64,000 nucleotides of DNA, taken from positions 5,302,001 through 5,366,000 of the forward strand of contig NZ_CP146232.1 of the NCBI RefSeq assembly GCF_037040815.1, in the 5' to 3' direction. Position 1 is the first letter of the stretch; each line of letters opens with the position of its first letter. Origin of the DNA: Pararoseomonas sp. SCSIO 73927 (GTDB lineage Bacteria; Pseudomonadota; Alphaproteobacteria; Acetobacterales; Acetobacteraceae). The notes beneath the pieces were generated by a model. The model was not told the DNA's origin and made no database searches. It worked only from the letters and a program-made list of their open reading frames with translations. A program made the translations under genes and the position numbers. This document shows positions 55,940 through 63,889 of this stretch, in pieces.

Positions 55940-56825
55940 GCCGCGGCGCGCGGTAGGCGGGAAAGTAGCCCCGCTCCTCGCGACCGGCTGAGAGCCGGGC
56001 ATAGGCCGCCCCGTCCAGCACCCGGCCGCAGAGATGCGCGACGCGGGAGGCGTTGGCGAAGCCGCGCTTGAAGGCCGCCAGCCCGTCCGCCGCGTCGTCC
56101 GCCAGCCCGGCGCCGCCGCCGAGGTCGATCGCCTCCCGCCCCGCGAAGTGCGCGATGGCGGCGGCGTGCAGGGCGTAGGGCGCGCCCGCGCGGTAGCCCG
56201 CCGCATCGGTCGCGGCCAAGTGGCTGTAGGCCACGCGCCCGTCGTCGATCCAGAGGTGCATCCCGATCACCTCCCCTGCCGCGCCCTCCGCGAGGAAGCC
56301 GTGCAGCCCCTCCGTCTCCGCCAGGGCGACGAAGGAGGCGCGGGGGTAGTCGTGGGTGCCGGTGATGCCGTGCCGGCGGGTGAGCTCGCCGTAGAGCCGG
56401 CACCACTCGTCCAGATGGTCCCGCAGGGCGGCCTGGCGGACCCGGCACCGGCGCTCCGCCAGGCGGATGCAGCCGCGGTGGTGCGCGCTCGGCGCGAAGG
56501 CCCCGGCCCGGGGCTCCACCGTCAGGTGCGTCTTGAAGGGGGCGACAATGTCGAAGGCGGCGCGCAGGCGGTCCGGCGCCGGGCCGTGAAAAGGGTCCGC
56601 CACCAGCACCGCGCTGACGGCGCCGGCCGCGCGCAGCGCCTCGAGCCCGCCGCACAGGTCGGCCGCCTCCCCCAGGGCACCGAAGGGGTGCGGGCCGGCC
56701 GCGTCCACCGCGCCGCCGGGCGCCTCGCGCAGCAGCATGGTGGCGTCCCAGGGCTCCACCCAGATCGCACGGCCCACATGCGCCAGGGTCGCGGCGTAGC
56801 GGAGGCCGGCATAGGGGTGCGTCAC
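55899..56825 (-). CDS. GNAT/FemAB-like acyltransferase
   Basis: A 308-residue protein whose C-terminal half looks like a GNAT fold of the FemAB-like (Acetyltransf_6) kind: ASFVALAETEGLHGFLAEGA, VIGMHLWIDDGRVAYSHLAA, YALHAAAIAHFAG and LAAFKRGFANASRV. The N-terminal half is less defined. It starts with GTG at 56825, overlapping the TGA of the aminotransferase gene (GTGA). An aminotransferase followed by an N-acyltransferase is the usual pair for making N-acylated amino sugars, so it may acylate the amino group introduced by the DegT enzyme. Donor and product are unknown. Confidence 0.8.
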   Translation of the reverse strand: MTHPYAGLRYAATLAHVGRAIWVEPWDATMLLREAPGGAVDAAGPHPFGALGEAADLCGGLEALRAAGAVSAVLVADPFHGPAPDRLRAAFDIVAPFKTHLTVEPRAGAFAPSAHHRGCIRLAERRCRVRQAALRDHLDEWCRLYGELTRRHGITGTHDYPRASFVALAETEGLHGFLAEGAAGEVIGMHLWIDDGRVAYSHLAATDAAGYRAGAPYALHAAAIAHFAGREAIDLGGGAGLADDAADGLAAFKRGFANASRVAHLCGRVLDGAAYARLSAGREERGYFPAYRAPRLSARPPAPRAGFP

Positions 56826-57988
56826 GCGCCCGCCGCCCGCCGCGCCACGCCGCAGATGTACTCCACCTGGGTCGCCGTCATGTCCCGCCAGAAGGGCAGG
56901 CCGATGGCGCGCCGGGCGATCGCTTCCGTGACGGGCAGCGGATCGCGCGGGCAATCCGCGTAGGCGGGGTTGCGGTGACAGCCATCGCCCCACCAGCGCA
57001 GCGTGCCGATCCCCTCCCGCGCCAGGGCCGCCGCGCCGTCCGCCCCCTCCCCCGGCCAGAGCACGGAGAGGGTGGCGCTGACCCAGTCCCCGCCGAAACC
57101 CGGCGAGGACGGGAGGCCCGCATGCTCGAGGGCATCCGCGTAGTGGCGGGTGATGGAACGCCAGCCCGCGCGCGTTCCCGGCCAGGCATCCATCGCGGCC
57201 AGCCCGATGGCGGCCGCGTACTCCGACATCTTCGCGTTGGTGCCCGCCAGCACCGCGTCCCGCGAGCCGAGGAAGCCGAAGTTGGACAGGCGCCGCAGCC
57301 GTTCCAGCCACGCCGCGTCGCGCGACAGCACCGCGCCCCCCTCCCCAATCCCGAAGGATTTGGTGGCGTGCAGGCTGACGACCACCGGCGCGCGGCCGAC
57401 CGCCATGGGGCCGCCGTCGCGCAGCGCGTCGAAGGCGGCGGCGGCATCGACGATCACGGGAACACCCGTGCGGTCCGAGAGGGCATCCCACCGCGCCAGG
57501 TCCAGCGGGCGGCCGAAGGGCGCGACGACGAGGATCGCGCCCATCTCCCCCAGGTCCGGCCGCGCCTCCACCGCATCCGGGTCCAGGGCCCAGGTCCCGG
57601 CATCCACGTCGGCGAAGTGCGGCACCAGCCCCGCTCCCCGCGCCGCGCCGGCGGTGGCGACGAAGGTCCAGGCCGGCATCAGGCACTTCCGCCCGGGCGC
57701 CACGCCGGTGGCGCGCAGCGCGAGCGCGAGCGCGAGGGTGGCGTTCGCCGTCAGCGCCACCTCATCGCCGCCCATCCCCCAGTGCGCGGCCAGGCGCGAC
57801 TGGAGGCGCAGCCAGAGCAGGCCGTGATTGGCGTACCAGTGGTTGGCGTCGATCTCCTGCAAGTAGGGCAGGATCGCCTCCGCCGCCGGCAGGCGCGGCC
57901 GGGCCACGGGGATGCCGGGCGCCGCAAAGCCGCGCGCCAGGACCGGCGGGCGGGCGGGCTCGGCGAGACGCGCCGAATCCAAGGGCAT
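56822..57988 (-). CDS. DegT/DnrJ/EryC1/StrS-family PLP aminotransferase
   Basis: Sugar aminotransferase-like enzyme of 388 residues. The N-terminal EVALTANATLALALALRATG holds the PLP-phosphate site, CLMPAWTFVATAGAA and PVIVDAAAAFDAL carry the cofactor-stacking and Asp residues, and SLHATKSFGIGEGG supplies the Schiff-base lysine. Family members aminate nucleotide-linked keto sugars. The usual partner dehydratase is not in the window. It sits between a CgeB-like glycosyltransferase and an acyltransferase, suggesting glycan tailoring. Confidence 0.88.
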   Translation of the reverse strand: MPLDSARLAEPARPPVLARGFAAPGIPVARPRLPAAEAILPYLQEIDANHWYANHGLLWLRLQSRLAAHWGMGGDEVALTANATLALALALRATGVAPGRKCLMPAWTFVATAGAARGAGLVPHFADVDAGTWALDPDAVEARPDLGEMGAILVVAPFGRPLDLARWDALSDRTGVPVIVDAAAAFDALRDGGPMAVGRAPVVVSLHATKSFGIGEGGAVLSRDAAWLERLRRLSNFGFLGSRDAVLAGTNAKMSEYAAAIGLAAMDAWPGTRAGWRSITRHYADALEHAGLPSSPGFGGDWVSATLSVLWPGEGADGAAALAREGIGTLRWWGDGCHRNPAYADCPRDPLPVTEAIARRAIGLPFWRDMTATQVEYICGVARRAAGA

Positions 57989-58048
57989 GGTGACGCTCCT
58001 GATCGTCCTGATCGGGTGCCGCCCGGCATCCGGGCGGCATCGGAGAGG

Positions 58049-59233
58049 CTAGGCGGGAAACCTTTCCAGCCGGTTTCCGGCGCGCACGAGTTCCGCCAGC
58101 TCCACCAGGGCGCGCAGGAAGACTTCCGGCGGGAAGTCGCGCTCCGCCACGGCCAGGGCGGCGGCGGCGTCCGCGTCGCGGTCGGCGCGGCCGTGGAAGA
58201 TCGCGGCGACCTGCTCGGGCAGGTTTCCCGCCGTCCAGTCCAGGCCGTGGAAGGCGGGAAGGTCGGCGAAGCGCGCGCGGGTGTAGGCGTTGCTGTCAGA
58301 GACGACGCAGGCGCGCGCGGCGAAGCCGCCGGCCACGCGCTCGTGCACGCCGCCCCCGAAGTTCGGCGTGGTGCTGACGAGGAACTGCGTCTCGGCGTAG
58401 AGCGCGGGCAGCTCCGCGGCGTGCAGCGCGGGGCGCAGCGCGGCGCGGGCGCCGGCGGTGTCCAGGTGATCCCATCCGCGGCCGATGATCAGCGCGCCGA
58501 GTGGCAGCAGCGCGCGGGCGAAGGCGTTGGACCGCAGCGCGCGGGTGTGCATGTCCACCTGGAAAGCGACGGCGAAGAGGATCTCCAGCCGCTCCTCCAG
58601 GTGCAGGCCGTTCGCGCGCGTCGCCTCGATCACCAGCTCGGTGATGTCGCCTGTGGGGCGCCGCGCCGCCTCCGCCGCCGCGTCGTTCAGGGCGCGTCGG
58701 AGGGGGGCGGGCCATCCCTCCCACTCCGCCCGGCGGCGTGCGGGGTCCTCCCCGGTCTTCACAAAGACCATGCGGTGCGGGCGGCGGGACCAGGGCGTGC
58801 GGTCCCGGTAGGGGTTGGGCAGCACGCCGAAGGGCAGCAGGGCAGAAATCTGGGGCGAGCGGATCAGGCGCCGCTGCACCGCCAGCCAGTCCTCCATCAT
58901 GTAGCCGTTCGCCACCCAGCGGGAGAGGACGCGGTGGTTCGCCGGCAGCTGGCAGGGCGTGTCCGCGAGGACGGAGATGAAGGGGACCTGCAGCATGTCC
59001 CAGAGGTTCCCCTCCCCCACCGAGAGGGTGGCGCCGATTCCGGCGGAGCCCCAGGCAAGGGCGATGCCTTCCCGCGCCAGGGGCAGCAGGCGGTCGGTCC
59101 AGCCGGGCTGGTGCAGGTCGATGACGTGGCCCTGTAGCCCCATGGGTTGCAGGCGCTGCATGAAGGCGCCGTTCAGCTCGGCAAGGATGCCGTTCTCGTT
59201 CTCGCCGATGAAGGTGACGACGTGCCCGGCCAT
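58049..59233 (-). CDS. Putative glycosyltransferase, CgeB-like
   Basis: A 394-residue protein with a GT-B-like C-terminal half. STTPNFGGGVHERVAGGFAA followed by RACVVSDSNAYTRARF resembles the donor-binding end of CgeB/GT4-type glycosyltransferases, where a conserved His-Glu and a variable-sugar pocket sit. The N-terminal half (HVVTFIGENENGILAELNGA) could be the acceptor lobe. ATG 59233 is used; the longer frame upstream overlaps the flavoprotein gene. It is 43 nt after the flavoprotein and 60 nt before the DegT gene. The family assignment is by pattern only. Confidence 0.65.
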   Translation of the reverse strand: MAGHVVTFIGENENGILAELNGAFMQRLQPMGLQGHVIDLHQPGWTDRLLPLAREGIALAWGSAGIGATLSVGEGNLWDMLQVPFISVLADTPCQLPANHRVLSRWVANGYMMEDWLAVQRRLIRSPQISALLPFGVLPNPYRDRTPWSRRPHRMVFVKTGEDPARRRAEWEGWPAPLRRALNDAAAEAARRPTGDITELVIEATRANGLHLEERLEILFAVAFQVDMHTRALRSNAFARALLPLGALIIGRGWDHLDTAGARAALRPALHAAELPALYAETQFLVSTTPNFGGGVHERVAGGFAARACVVSDSNAYTRARFADLPAFHGLDWTAGNLPEQVAAIFHGRADRDADAAAALAVAERDFPPEVFLRALVELAELVRAGNRLERFPA

Positions 59234-59276
59234 CCTGGCCCCCTGCTGAAACGCGGGGAGGATGTGGCGGGAGCGG

Positions 59277-60356
59277 TTAAGCGGCGCTGAAGCCGGGCAT
59301 CCGGGTTTGCGCCGCCGCAAGCCGGGCCAGGGCGGGAGAGAGGCGGGCGGCGAGGGCCAGGGCGGCGGGCGCCCGGTCCAGCCCGCGCGCCAGCAGCCCG
59401 GCCCAGCGCATCGGCCGGTCCAGGCGGCGGTCCAGCGCCGCGTGGCAGGCCGGGGCCGGGCGGCCGGCCAGGATGGCGCGGGCCGCCTCCTCCCCGCCCG
59501 CCAGCGCCATGGCCACGCCATCCCCGGCCAGCGAGGGCACCACCGCGAACTGGTCACCCACGCGATAGAGACCCGGGTCGGGCGCCTTCCCGTCGCGGTG
59601 GCGGAAGCCGTAGGGCACGCCGGCCACGGCCATGGGGCGGGGCAGAAGTGGCGCCGCGCCGCGCAGCAGCGCCGCGCCCCGGGCGGATCCGGCCGCGACG
59701 CGTGCCAGCAGCGCGCGCGAATCCGTCGCCTCCACCGCGCGCAGCGCGGCGCAGAGATTCGCCCCGCCATCGGGCCGGGGCTGCAACCCGGCATAACCGC
59801 CCGGAAAGGGGAGCAGCATCACGGCATCTGGCAGCGGCGCCGCCAGACGCAGCGGCAGCTTCAGCCCCACCGCCCCGCCCGCCTTCGGCCGGGCATGGCC
59901 GCGCAGCTCGTGCTTGCCAGTGGCGAGCACGAGCACGTCACCCCGCAGCACCTCTCCGCCGGAGAGCCGCACGTGCCACTCCGCCCCCTCGCGCCGGGCG
60001 GTGGCCACGGCGGCGCCGCGGAGCAGCCGTGCGCCCGCTTCGGCGGCGAGCGTCAGCAGCACCTCGTCCAGCACGGCGCGCGGCAGGCTCCAGGCGCCGA
60101 AGGGCAATCGCCAGGAGGCTTCCTGCTCCCCCGCGGCGAGCCGTGCGGTCCCGATAGGCAGGGCGCCCAGCGCGGGCAGCGAGAGGCCCAGCGCTCCCAG
60201 CAGCGCGGCCGCGTCGGGGCCGAGGAACTCGCCGCAGACCTTCTCCCGCGCCGCCGCCTCGCGCTCCACCAGCGTCACCCGCGCACCCCCGCGCGCGAGG
60301 AGGATCGCGGCCGCGGCCCCGGCCGGACCGCCGCCCACCACCAGCACCGCCGTCAC
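59277..60356 (-). CDS. FAD-dependent oxidoreductase next to a type III PKS
   Basis: A 359-residue flavoprotein of the geranylgeranyl-reductase/PHBH-like group. The N-terminal dinucleotide motif is VLVVGGGPAGAAAAILLARG, followed by REKVCGEFLGPDA, the ATG-type segment DVLVLATGKHEL and a C-terminal RVGDQFAVVPSLAGDGVAMA, which binds FAD phosphate and ribose. It overlaps the methyltransferase gene by 4 nt. In Streptomyces srs genes, a type III PKS, a methyltransferase and a flavoprotein hydroxylase together make methylated phenolic-lipid quinones; a similar tailoring role is likely here. Confidence 0.87.
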   Translation of the reverse strand: MTAVLVVGGGPAGAAAAILLARGGARVTLVEREAAAREKVCGEFLGPDAAALLGALGLSLPALGALPIGTARLAAGEQEASWRLPFGAWSLPRAVLDEVLLTLAAEAGARLLRGAAVATARREGAEWHVRLSGGEVLRGDVLVLATGKHELRGHARPKAGGAVGLKLPLRLAAPLPDAVMLLPFPGGYAGLQPRPDGGANLCAALRAVEATDSRALLARVAAGSARGAALLRGAAPLLPRPMAVAGVPYGFRHRDGKAPDPGLYRVGDQFAVVPSLAGDGVAMALAGGEEAARAILAGRPAPACHAALDRRLDRPMRWAGLLARGLDRAPAALALAARLSPALARLAAAQTRMPGFSAA

Positions 60357-61015
60357 GGCATCCCCGGGCCGGTGACGATCCAGCGGAAGGGGAAGGCCCA
60401 GCGCAGCTCGGCGCGCGCGCCCGCGCGGTCGATCAGCGCCTGCCAGTCCGCCCGGGAGAAGCCGCGAGCGATGGAGACGGTGCTGTCATGCACCACCATC
60501 GGGTCCATTCGCAGCAGCCGCACACCCGCCCAGACGGTGGCCCAGGGGATCGGATGGCGGTGCAGGTCGCTCACCAGCCAGCCCAGCCGCGCCCGCTCCT
60601 CCATCCAGCGGAGGAAGCGGACGAGCGTTGCGTCGTCGAGGTGATGGGCAAAAAGGGAGCAGACCACCGCGTCGAACCGTTCCGCGGGATCCAGCGCGAA
60701 GAGGTCGGCGGTGATCCAGCGCGCGGCCAGATCCGGGTGGCGCGCCCGCGCATGCGCCTCCGCGTGCGGGGAGCGGTCCAGCGCCGCCAGCTCCACCGCC
60801 ACGCCCCGGCGCGCACCCCACTCGGCCACCCGCGCCAGCATGTCGCCGCCGCCCGCGCCCACGTCCAGCACGCTCAGCCGCCGCACGCCGGTGCGCCGGG
60901 CCAGCGCGTCCAGCCAGCGCAGCGTCGGGCGGTAGGCCAGGCTCATGCGGTTGATGCGCTCCAGATCCTTCAGCGCGCCGGAGAAGGCGGCGAAGTCCTG
61001 GGCCGAATCGTCCAT
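60353..61015 (-). CDS. Class I SAM methyltransferase next to a type III PKS
   Basis: A 220-residue methyltransferase. Motif I is LSVLDVGAGGGDMLARV, motif II AALDRSPHAEAHARARHP, and later FDAVVCSLFAHHLDD. A C-terminal segment HDSTVSIARGFSRADWQALI is typical of small-molecule methyltransferases in PKS cassettes. The ATG at 61015 is preceded by GGAGATC; a GTG at 61048 overlapping the PKS stop codon is an alternative. It is expected to methylate the polyketide product. Confidence 0.87.
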   Translation of the reverse strand: MDDSAQDFAAFSGALKDLERINRMSLAYRPTLRWLDALARRTGVRRLSVLDVGAGGGDMLARVAEWGARRGVAVELAALDRSPHAEAHARARHPDLAARWITADLFALDPAERFDAVVCSLFAHHLDDATLVRFLRWMEERARLGWLVSDLHRHPIPWATVWAGVRLLRMDPMVVHDSTVSIARGFSRADWQALIDRAGARAELRWAFPFRWIVTGPGMP

Positions 61016-61047
61016 GATCTCCGGCGCGGAGGAGCGCGAGCGGAGCA

Positions 61048-62100
61048 CTAGACGGTCTCGAAACGCATCGTCTCGGCCGAGAGGCCGGGGCCGAAGGCCA
61101 TGGCGATGCCGCGCCGCCCCCCTTCCCGCTCCTCCATCATCGCGCGCAGCACGAACATGACCGTGGGGGAGGACATGTTCCCGTGCCCCTCCAGCACCGC
61201 GCGGGAGGCGGCGAGCGCCCCCTGTGGCGGGCGGCAGGATTCCTCCACCGCGTCCAGCACGGAGCGCCCGCCGGGATGGATCGCCCAGAGGTCGAAGGCG
61301 GCCGACTCCGCCCCGTCCAGCAGCGCGGGCAGGCGCGGCGGCAGGGCGCGGGAGAGGCTTTTCGGCACCTCGCCGGAGAGCACCATGTCGAAGCCGTTGT
61401 CGCCCACGCGCCAGGCGATCTGCTCCTCCGCCTCCGGCATCAGGGCGCAGCGGAAGCCGTCCAGCCGCAGCCCCTGCGGATCGGCGCTGACGAGGGCGGC
61501 GGAGCAGCCGTCGCCGAAGAGGAGGAAGCAGAGGAGCTGCTCCACCTCCGGCCTCTCCTGCAGGTGCAGGGTGCAGAGTTCCAGGTTCACCACCAGCACG
61601 CGCGCGGCGGGGTCGGCGCGCACCATGTCGTTGGCCGCCCGCAGCGCCACGATGGCGGCCTGGCAGCCCATGAAGCCTATATTCGTGCGCGCCACCGTCT
61701 CCGCCAGGCCCAGCCGGGCGGAGATGGCGTGGTCCAGGCCGGGCGCCGCGAAGCCGGTGCAGGAGGCGGTGACGAGGTGCGTGATGCCCTCCACCGGCCC
61801 CAGCGCCTCCAGCGCGCGGAAGGCCAGGGCGGGGGCCTCGGCCTCCCACCGCGCCATGCGCGCGCGGGTCGAGGGGAAGCCGCCGGGGGCGTAGAAGCCC
61901 TCCGCGTCCACCAGCCCCGGGCGGCCATCGGGCTCCAGCACGCTCCAGCGGCGGGCGATGCCGGCCCGGTCGGCCATGCGGGAGAAGAGGCGGCGCTCGC
62001 GCCCCTCGGGGATCAGCCCCTCCGCGAAAGCGCGGAAGGTGCCGTGGACCTCATGGCGCGGGGTGGCCGTGCCGATGCGGTTGAGGAAGACGGGCGCCAT
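61048..62100 (-). CDS. Type III polyketide synthase
   Basis: Chalcone-synthase-fold homodimeric enzyme of 350 residues that extends an acyl-CoA starter with malonyl units. The catalytic triad is complete: Cys114 in TASCTGFAAPG, His275 in LWAIHPGG and Asn308 in EGHGNMSSPT. The NIGFMGCQAAI and LLFGDGCSAALV segments are typical of bacterial alkylresorcinol/alkylpyrone-type members. ATG 62100 follows CGGGG; an in-frame extension upstream is not needed. It starts a co-directional run with methyltransferase and flavoprotein genes. The likely product is a phenolic lipid or pyrone, but the starter and chain length cannot be read from sequence. Confidence 0.93.
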   Translation of the reverse strand: MAPVFLNRIGTATPRHEVHGTFRAFAEGLIPEGRERRLFSRMADRAGIARRWSVLEPDGRPGLVDAEGFYAPGGFPSTRARMARWEAEAPALAFRALEALGPVEGITHLVTASCTGFAAPGLDHAISARLGLAETVARTNIGFMGCQAAIVALRAANDMVRADPAARVLVVNLELCTLHLQERPEVEQLLCFLLFGDGCSAALVSADPQGLRLDGFRCALMPEAEEQIAWRVGDNGFDMVLSGEVPKSLSRALPPRLPALLDGAESAAFDLWAIHPGGRSVLDAVEESCRPPQGALAASRAVLEGHGNMSSPTVMFVLRAMMEEREGGRRGIAMAFGPGLSAETMRFETV

Positions 62101-62140
62101 CCCCGTGCAGATCGGGACGGCGCCGGGAATTGTCAGGGGG

Positions 62141-62160
62141 CGCGGCCTCACAAGGCCGCG
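62141..62160 (-). terminator. Hairpin between the RepA-like gene and the PKS gene
   Basis: CGCGGCCT (62141-62148) and AGGCCGCG (62153-62160) form a perfect 8-bp stem with a CACA loop, 4 nt after the RepA-like stop codon on the minus strand. No T run follows; it may partly separate the two units. Confidence 0.45.
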
Positions 62161-62164
62161 GCAG

Positions 62165-63619
62165 CTATCGCCAGGTCGGGCCCGGGGCCTTGCGAACGCG
62201 GCTGTTCACCTCCTCGGCGGAGGCGATGTTGCCCTCCCAGAACTCGTCGATCAGGTCGCGGTTCGCCATCACCCAGGCGGAGACCCGGTCGAAGTCGTTC
62301 TGGCCGAGCCCGCCGCTGACCTGCATCACGATGGGCTCCACCATCAGCACCGTCAGCCGGTCCGTGTCCATGCGCGTGCCGGGGGTGACGCCGACGAGGA
62401 TGTTCTCCTCCCCGTGCCCGCGCCGCAGCCAGACCACCTGCGGCAGGCCCGTGAGGTGGGAGCGCAGCCGGATCATGTCGTCCATGATCGCGTCCACGGG
62501 GCCTTCGGCGCCCTCGTCGCGGCGGCGCCGGTCGTCGCGGCCGCGATCCTCGCGCGAGCGGTCCTCGCGGGGGCGGTCCTCGCGCGGCCGCTCGTCACGC
62601 ACCCGCTCCTCACGGGGGCGCTCTTCCCGGGGGCGCTCTTCCCGGGGGCGCTCATCACGAGGCCGCTCGTCGCGGCGGCGATCCTCCCGCGGGCGAGTCT
62701 CCTCCGCCACGGGGGAAGACAGAGCGGCAGGTGCCTCCTGGGGGAGGACGGGTGCCGGGAGCGGCGCTTCCGGAATCGGTGCAGCAGGGGCGGGTGCGGC
62801 CGGGGCAGGCGCAGCAGGGACAGGCGCCTCAACAGCGGCCGCTTCCTGCGGCTGCGCCCGGCGCACGCTCACGCCATCATCATCCACCGCGAGCTCGATC
62901 GACAGGTCCGCCTCGAAGACGAGCCGGAGCGCGCCCTCAAAGGCCTCGCGGAAGGCCTCGGCCGAGGCGCCCGGCACGCCGAAGCGGGCCTGCAGCTCCG
63001 GCCAGGGGGTGGTCACCGTGGCCTCCGCCCCCGCGCGGGCCAGCGCCTCGCGCGTCCAAGCATGGGCGTCCATCGCCTCGGCGGAACCCGAGAGGGCGCG
63101 TTGGATGCCGCGGTCCAGCGGCACGGCGCTCGACTCCAGGCTCGCCAGGAAGCGCGCGTTGAGCTTCACCTGCGCGGGCCAGCCGCCGCCGCGCGGGCGG
63201 CTGCGGGCGTCGAGCACCGCCAGTTCCGGCCCGCCATCGACGGAAGCGGTGATCCGGGCACCGAGGATCCGGTCCATCTGCTCGGCCAGCGGGGTGGCCG
63301 CGCCCTCGGACAGGCCCATCCGCGCGGCCAGCGCCGCGGCATCCGCGCCCAGCGCCACGGTGGCCCCGCCGGCGCGCAGCGCGGAGTCGCACAGGAAGGC
63401 GAGCAGCAGGCGCAGACCCGGCCCGTCCGGCAAGGTCTCCCCCGCCGCGCCCGGGGCGATGCGGATCACGGCATCCAGCCCCTCGCGCCGCCACGCCTCC
63501 GCCCCCGGCTCAACCGGCAGGGCGAGGCGGCAGAACGCCGCGTGTTGCCAGAGGACGGACTCGGGCGCGGACGCGCGATCGGCTTCCGCCGCAACGGCAG
63601 GATCGGTGCGGGACGTCAT
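62165..63619 (-). CDS. Plasmid RepA-like protein with charged repeat and C-terminal domain
   Basis: A 484-residue protein. Residues about 20-250 resemble the plasmid-encoded RepA family (RepA_C-like) of alphaproteobacteria, with segments such as VLWQHAAFCRLALPVEPG, LPDGPGLRLLLAFLCDSALR, ALGADAAALAARMGLSEGA and VPLDRGIQRALSGSAEAMDA. An Ala/Pro-rich linker (about 270-310) leads to a tract of PREER/PREDR pentapeptides (about 310-370), then a distinct C-terminal domain (LRSHLTGLPQVVWLRRGHGE, then GGLGQNDFDRVSAWVM). No partner parA/parB or iterons were seen nearby, so a replication role is doubtful; it may be a domesticated or repurposed DNA-binding protein. The family assignment is from memory. 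Confidence 0.6.
   Translation of the reverse strand: MTSRTDPAVAAEADRASAPESVLWQHAAFCRLALPVEPGAEAWRREGLDAVIRIAPGAAGETLPDGPGLRLLLAFLCDSALRAGGATVALGADAAALAARMGLSEGAATPLAEQMDRILGARITASVDGGPELAVLDARSRPRGGGWPAQVKLNARFLASLESSAVPLDRGIQRALSGSAEAMDAHAWTREALARAGAEATVTTPWPELQARFGVPGASAEAFREAFEGALRLVFEADLSIELAVDDDGVSVRRAQPQEAAAVEAPVPAAPAPAAPAPAAPIPEAPLPAPVLPQEAPAALSSPVAEETRPREDRRRDERPRDERPREERPREERPREERVRDERPREDRPREDRSREDRGRDDRRRRDEGAEGPVDAIMDDMIRLRSHLTGLPQVVWLRRGHGEENILVGVTPGTRMDTDRLTVLMVEPIVMQVSGGLGQNDFDRVSAWVMANRDLIDEFWEGNIASAEEVNSRVRKAPGPTWR
62523..62697 (-). repeat. 15-nt tandem repeats encoding charged pentapeptides
   Basis: Inside the RepA-like gene, about eleven degenerate 15-nt units encode PREER, PREDR, PRDER and related pentapeptides. 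Third-position variation between units is modest, which suggests recent tandem expansion; three central units (about 62608-62652) are nearly identical. The in-frame unit length means copy-number change would not disrupt the gene. Confidence 0.85.
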
Positions 63620-63889
63620 GGACGGCAGGTGTACTCGAGAGGAATGAGGAACGGGGGCCGCGCGGCAGGTGCCGATAAAGAGGCGGCCAGACCTTCAGCC
63701 AGATAATGGCCGCGGGGCGCGGCGGCAAGCCCGGGCGCGCGCCCTGCTGCGAGGCGCCCGGCGACCGTGGACGTGGAAGGCGGTCCGATCGGCCTTCGCT
63801 GTCGGTCCGTGCCCAGAGTTCAGGGGCCGCGCGACCTGCCGGAATCGACCGGACTCGACGGGGAGAGCGCTCGACGGGAAAAGCGATGG
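63620..63889. other. Right-end region without a supported gene
   Basis: Upstream DNA of the RepA-like gene. A minus-strand frame at 63695-63946 is Arg/Pro-rich with no start signal or domain and is not accepted. The segment 63655-63710 is somewhat less GC-rich and may contain the promoter of the RepA-like gene, but no convincing -35/-10 pair was found. No iteron-like direct repeats were seen. Confidence 0.4.

Noticed and set aside
62523..62697. Regular short repeats as a possible CRISPR array
   Set aside because: Units are 15 nt, without spacers, in frame inside a coding gene; a protein repeat, not CRISPR.
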